Assembly (NCBI RefSeq): GCF_024519455.1
Contig: NZ_JALJRY010000036.1
Coordinates: 1-64,000, forward strand
Direction of reading: 5' to 3'
DNA from: Streptomyces sp. STR69
GTDB taxonomy: Bacteria; Actinomycetota; Actinomycetes; Streptomycetales; Streptomycetaceae
DNA: 64,000 nucleotides
Shown here one piece after another: positions 60,694-64,000 of this stretch; position 1 is the first letter of the stretch; every line of letters starts with the position of its first letter. The notes under the pieces were generated by a model. It saw only the letters and a list, made by a program, of their open reading frames with translations. It ran no database searches and was not told the DNA's origin. The position numbers were made by a program, and so were the translations under genes.

Positions 60694-60882
60694 CGGGTGG
60701 ATGCTCCTCGGGGGTCGCGGCGGCCACCGGTTCCGTACCGGCGGCGGTCGTTGCGGAACTCTGCTGCGGGCGGGTGTGCGGGGAGTGACTCAGGGGGGTC
60801 CGTGCGGCGTCGTAACTCCCATGTTCTTCCCGGGAGTCTGTGAACCAGCCGTCAGAACCCCCGCCGCCCCGCGCCCCTTCCT

Positions 60883-60901
60883 ATCTGATGACCCGTCAGC
60901 T
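60883..60901. promoter_or_regulatory. Palindromic operator, copy 11 (flavin reductase)
   Basis: 14 of 16 positions match (spacer ACC). It ends 11 bp before the GTG at 60913, the same close placement as copies 4 and 8. Confidence 0.72.
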
Positions 60902-60912
60902 TCAATGGGTGT

Positions 60913-61527
60913 GTGATGGGACACGCAGGAGCGGCTGCCGCCGCCGTCCGCTACCTCAGGTCGTCCGGAAGCGCTCCGGCCGCGCAGCCTGTCGAGGCGC
61001 TGCCGCGGCCGGAGCTCCGGTGCGTCGCGGACGACGAGCGCGCACCGGTCGGACAGGGCGAATTCCGGCACGTACTGGGCCACTTCGCGACCGGCGTGAC
61101 GGTGATCACCGCCCCCGCGGTGGCCGACGGACCCGGCCCGGCCGGCTTCGCCTGCCAGTCGTTCTCCGCGCTCTCCCTCGACCCGCCGCTCGTCGTCTTC
61201 ATGGTCGGCCGTACGTCCACGACCTGGCCCCGCATCGCCCGCGCCGGCGTCTTCTGCGTCAACGTACTCGGCGCCCACCAGGGCGAGTTGTGCCGCGGCT
61301 TCGCGGTCAGCGGCACCGACAAGTTCGCGGGCGTGTCCTACGACGCGTCCCCGGTCTCCGGTTCCCCCCGCCTCACCGGCGCCGCCGCGTGGATCGACTG
61401 CACGATCCACGCGGTGCACACCGGGGGCGACCATCTGATCGTGGTGGGGCGGGTGGACGCGCTGGGGACGCCGGACGACGGGGAAGACGGGGCGCCACTG
61501 CTGTTCCACCGGGGCCGGTTCCTCTGA
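60913..61527 (+). CDS. Flavin reductase (HsaB-like), monooxygenase partner
   Basis: 204 residues with the flavin-reductase-like split barrel: FRHVLGHFATGVTVITAP, CQSFSALSLDPPLVVFMV, WPRIARAGVFCVNVL and a C-terminal LLFHRGRF. It reduces FMN or FAD with NADH and hands it to a monooxygenase, most probably one of the LLM proteins encoded at 11.3 or 15.9 kb, whose promoters carry the same operator. GTG 60913 or ATG 60916; the first about 40 residues are low in conservation. Confidence 0.9.
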   Translation: MMGHAGAAAAAVRYLRSSGSAPAAQPVEALPRPELRCVADDERAPVGQGEFRHVLGHFATGVTVITAPAVADGPGPAGFACQSFSALSLDPPLVVFMVGRTSTTWPRIARAGVFCVNVLGAHQGELCRGFAVSGTDKFAGVSYDASPVSGSPRLTGAAAWIDCTIHAVHTGGDHLIVVGRVDALGTPDDGEDGAPLLFHRGRFL

Positions 61528-61653
61528 TTGTTCCTCAGTTCCCCTGAGTAACCCGCGCTCCGGTTCTGAGCCCCCGTACTCATGAAGGTCCGCCGCTCCT
61601 TCGACAGCCTTGCTCTCAGACAGATTCGAGCAACTGACCGGGGGACCTCAACC

Positions 61654-61947
61654 ATGAGCAAGCACACGCGAGTCGCCGTTCTCGCCTCCGTCCTGATATC
61701 CACCGCCGGGCTGCTGTCCGCCTGCTCGTTCTCCATGGCGGACGCCATGTGCAGCTCGGGCGAGTACCCGGTCCTGGCCGTGGGCAGCACCTCGGGCGGC
61801 GCCTGCGTGAAGAACGGCGACACCCCGCCGAGCGGCTATGCGCGGTACCCGAAGGGGAAGGTGCCGCAGCACGTCGGGGACAAGTGGGACACCTACTGGG
61901 AGACCCACACCGTGGACGCGAAGGGGAACGTCACCTCGGCCCCGTAG
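61654..61947 (+). CDS. Small lipoprotein (SCO0607-like)
   Basis: 97 residues. Lipoprotein signal with LLSAC lipobox at about residue 24. The mature part is short and carries CSSGEYPVLAVGSTSGGACV, a conserved pattern in many small Streptomyces lipoproteins. ATG 61654 has GGGGGA 9 bases upstream. Function unknown. It is 126 bp downstream of the flavin reductase and need not share its transcript. Confidence 0.8.
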   Translation: MSKHTRVAVLASVLISTAGLLSACSFSMADAMCSSGEYPVLAVGSTSGGACVKNGDTPPSGYARYPKGKVPQHVGDKWDTYWETHTVDAKGNVTSAP

Positions 61948-61950
61948 CCG

Positions 61951-63264
61951 TCACGCCACCGCCACCGACCGCATCCCCACGACCGGCCGCCGCCGGATCA
62001 CCAGCGCCATCAGCGCCGCCACCGCGCAGAGCGCCCCGGACACGTACCAGACCATGTCGTACGAGCCGAACGCGTCCCGTGCGACCCCGCCGAGGAAGGC
62101 CACCAGGGCCGCACCGATCTGGTGCGAGGCGAGGACCCAGCCGAAGACGATCGCGCTGTCCTCGCCGTACTGCTCGCGGCACAGGGCGAGGGTCGGGGGG
62201 ACCGTGGCGACCCAGTCGAGGCCGTAGAAGACGATGAAGAAGAGCATCGGCGGGTGGACCGTCGGCGCCAGCAGCATGGGGAGGAACAGGAGGGAGATGC
62301 CGCGCAGGGCGTAGTAGACGGCGAGCAGGCGGCGGGGTTCGAAGCGGTCGGTGAACCAGCCGGAGGCGATCGTGCCGACGACGTCGAAGACACCGATCAC
62401 CGCGAGCAGCGAGGCCGCCGCCGTGATGGGCATGCCGTGGTCGTGGGCGGCGGGCACGAAGTGGGTCTGGATCAGGCCGTTCGTGGACGCGCCGCAGATC
62501 GCGAAGGTGCCGGCCAGCAGCCAGAAGGGGCCGGTGCGGACCGCCTTGAACAGGACACCGATCGTGCGGCGGGCCGCGCCCTGCACGGGTTCCGGCTTCG
62601 GCACGAACTCGGTCGCGCCGTACGGCTTCGCGCCCACGTCGGCCGGGTGGTCGCGCAGCAGCAGCCACACGAAGGGGACGACGGCGAGGGCCGCGAGGGA
62701 CACGGTCACGGCCGCCGGACGCCAGCTGTGCTCCTCGACTATCCAGGACAGCAGCGGCAGAAAGATCAGCTGGCCGGACGCCGAGGCGGCGGTGAGGATG
62801 CCGGTGACCAGGCCCTTCCGCGCGGTGAACCAGCGGTTGGTGACGGTCGCGGCGAACGCCAGGGCCATCGAACCGCTGCCCAGCCCCACCAACAGGCCCC
62901 AGCACAGCAGGAGTTGCCAGGGCGCGGTCATCCACACCGTCAGACCGGAGCCGAGCGCGATCACGGTCAGCGCGACGGCGACGACGCGCCGGATGCCGAA
63001 GCGGTCCATCAGCGCCGCCGCGAAGGGGGCCGTGAGTCCGTAGAGCGCGAGGTTGATGGAGGCCGCGGCCCCGATCGTGCCGCGCGACCAGCCGAACTCC
63101 TGGTGCAGCGGATCGATCAGCAGCCCGGGCAGCGAACGGAAGGCCGCCGCGCCGATGATCGTCACGAAGGTGACGGCAGCGACGAACCAGGCGCGGTGGA
63201 TGCGAGCGGATCGGATGGGCCGGGCTTCGTTCACCGCGGTCGTCGGTTCGGTTGTCTGGGTCAC
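61951..63264 (-). CDS. MFS transporter
   Basis: 437 residues with twelve predicted transmembrane segments in two halves. The loop 2-3 motif reads AALMDRFGIRRVV and the second half repeats TDRFEPRRLLA. Related to monocarboxylate or oxalate:formate-type porters (MFS group with SWRPAAVTVSL). Substrate unknown; it might import or export an acid handled by the nearby catabolic genes. The start is GTG 63264. It is divergent from the GlxA-type regulator gene (84 bp), which may control it. Confidence 0.9.
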   Translation of the reverse strand: MTQTTEPTTAVNEARPIRSARIHRAWFVAAVTFVTIIGAAAFRSLPGLLIDPLHQEFGWSRGTIGAAASINLALYGLTAPFAAALMDRFGIRRVVAVALTVIALGSGLTVWMTAPWQLLLCWGLLVGLGSGSMALAFAATVTNRWFTARKGLVTGILTAASASGQLIFLPLLSWIVEEHSWRPAAVTVSLAALAVVPFVWLLLRDHPADVGAKPYGATEFVPKPEPVQGAARRTIGVLFKAVRTGPFWLLAGTFAICGASTNGLIQTHFVPAAHDHGMPITAAASLLAVIGVFDVVGTIASGWFTDRFEPRRLLAVYYALRGISLLFLPMLLAPTVHPPMLFFIVFYGLDWVATVPPTLALCREQYGEDSAIVFGWVLASHQIGAALVAFLGGVARDAFGSYDMVWYVSGALCAVAALMALVIRRRPVVGMRSVAVA

Positions 63265-63348
63265 GCCATACAGCTTCCGGCCTGCGGCGGATCCAATCCA
63301 TTGGCCCGAAGGACAGCATTCGCTAGGATCGGGCCATACAATCGAGTC

Positions 63349-64000
63349 ATGGCCACAGTCACCGCCACCACGACCGCCACCGACGGTTTCCGCCCGCACC
63401 GTGTCGTCGTGCTCGCCCTCGACGGTCTGCTCCCCTTCGAGCTGGGCATTCCGCACCGGATCTTCGGGCGCCCCAGGGACGCCGAGGGGCGGCTGCTGTA
63501 CGAGGTCGTCACCTGCTCGGTCCGGCCGCCCGGGCCGGTCGACACCGACGCCGACTTCGCCATCCAGGTCCCGAACGGCCCGGAGGCCCTGGCCACCGCC
63601 GACACGGTGATCGTCCCGGCGTCGTACGAACTCGGCCCGGTCTTCGAGGAGGGCGTCCTCACCCCCGAACTCACCGCCGCCTTCGCCCACATCCGCCCCG
63701 GCACCCGCCTCGCGTCGATCTGCACGGGCGTCTACGTCCTCGCCGCCGCCGGTCTCCTCGACGGCCGCCCGGCGACCACGCACTGGGCGGACGCCGAGCG
63801 CTTCCAGCAGCTCTTCCCACGGATCGAGGTCGACGCGGACGTGCTGTTCATCGACGACGGCGACGTCCTGACCTCGGCGGGTGTCGCGGCCGGCATCGAC
63901 CTGTGCCTGCACATGGTCCGCCGGGACTTCGGCACGGCGGTCGCCAACGACGTGGCCCGTCGCACGGTCGTACCGCCGCACCGCGACGGCGGGCAGGCAC
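63349..64000 (+). CDS. GlxA-type (DJ-1/PfpI plus AraC) regulator, truncated by the window edge
   Basis: 217 residues are visible, continuing past the window end. The N-terminal DJ-1/PfpI domain shows ALDGLLPFELGIPHRIFG, TVIVPASYELG and the nucleophile-elbow region RLASICTGVYVLAAAGLLDGRPATTHW. The AraC-type HTH expected after residue about 220 is outside the window. It is divergent from the MFS transporter gene, a frequent pairing for regulator and target. ATG 63349 lacks a strong ribosome site. Confidence 0.88.
   Translation, partial: MATVTATTTATDGFRPHRVVVLALDGLLPFELGIPHRIFGRPRDAEGRLLYEVVTCSVRPPGPVDTDADFAIQVPNGPEALATADTVIVPASYELGPVFEEGVLTPELTAAFAHIRPGTRLASICTGVYVLAAAGLLDGRPATTHWADAERFQQLFPRIEVDADVLFIDDGDVLTSAGVAAGIDLCLHMVRRDFGTAVANDVARRTVVPPHRDGGQA

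Noticed and set aside
12511..60901. The palindrome as a KstR or KstR2 sterol-regulon site
   Set aside because: The arm TCTGACG differs from the AAC-GTT and AAGCAAG types I know for those repressors, and no sterol-ring genes are seen.
1..64000. CRISPR arrays, tRNA or rRNA genes, insertion sequences, integrase or attachment sites
   Set aside because: I looked for regularly spaced repeats, cloverleaf ends, transposase motifs and terminal repeats and saw none that I could support.

Overview
This is a window of a high-GC actinobacterial chromosome, almost certainly Streptomyces. The genes are densely packed, with ATGA/GTGA overlaps and GTG/TTG starts. The family set is typical of the genus: XRE-DUF5753/DUF397 pairs, AfsR-type SARP, AfsK-type kinase, the F420 enzyme FbiC, Tat-secreted hydrolases and a giant RHS protein. 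I see no tRNA, rRNA, CRISPR array, transposase or integrase.

Layout. 0.2-1.8 kb: anti-sigma-like ATPase, XRE-DUF5753 and DUF397 module. 1.9-3.1 kb: two secreted or anchored proteins, one resembling an L,D-transpeptidase that has lost its catalytic Cys. 3.1-8.0 kb: fbiC, a Tat-exported PHP metallohydrolase and a deazaflavin-dependent reductase. 8.0-18.1 kb: catabolic genes (ALDH, D-aminoacylase-like amidohydrolase, two luciferase-like monooxygenases, SDR, metal-dependent hydrolase) around two secreted proteins and a LuxR regulator. 18.3-21.7 kb: afsR and afsS, with a tandem repeat fitting an AfsR box. 21.7-25.8 kb: acyl-CoA ligase, Ltp-type thiolase fold protein, DUF35 protein and enoyl-CoA hydratase. 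26.3-30.4 kb: afsK, a VOC protein (probable kbpA) and a TetR regulator. 30.4-33.3 kb: another deazaflavin reductase, an acyl-CoA dehydrogenase and a second Ltp-like protein. 33.4-34.7 kb: a decayed second copy of the XRE/DUF397 module. 34.8-49.0 kb: a lipoprotein, then an 8.2-kb RHS polymorphic toxin (ricin lectin, RHS core, Hint protease, C-terminal deaminase) with two candidate immunity genes, and a divergent 3.5-kb DNRLRE/FG-GAP surface protein. 49.0-64.0 kb: PNPOx, two GNATs, DUF35-DoxX, tannase-like esterase, FAD monooxygenase, NDP-forming acyl-CoA ligase plus enoyl-CoA hydratase, pentapeptide-like membrane protein, HAD phosphatase, flavin reductase, lipoprotein, MFS transporter and the start of a GlxA-type regulator.

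The most striking structure is one palindrome, ATCTGACG-NNN-CGTCAGAT. I found eleven copies over 48 kb, always in front of (or between divergent) catabolic genes: SDR, LLM operon, amidohydrolase-LLM operon, fadD, thiolase-DUF35-ECH operon, ACAD operon, second thiolase-like gene, DoxX-DUF35 operon, ligase-ECH operon and flavin reductase. This reads as one dispersed, TetR-controlled acid-degradation regulon interleaved with the afsR-afsS-afsK antibiotic-control genes. It contains CoA activation, beta-oxidation, retro-aldol side-chain cleavage by two Ltp/DUF35 pairs, and flavin- and F420-dependent redox steps. The substrate is unknown. The second notable system is the RHS deaminase toxin, whose AT-richer exchangeable tip and immunity genes begin exactly at the Hint cleavage point.
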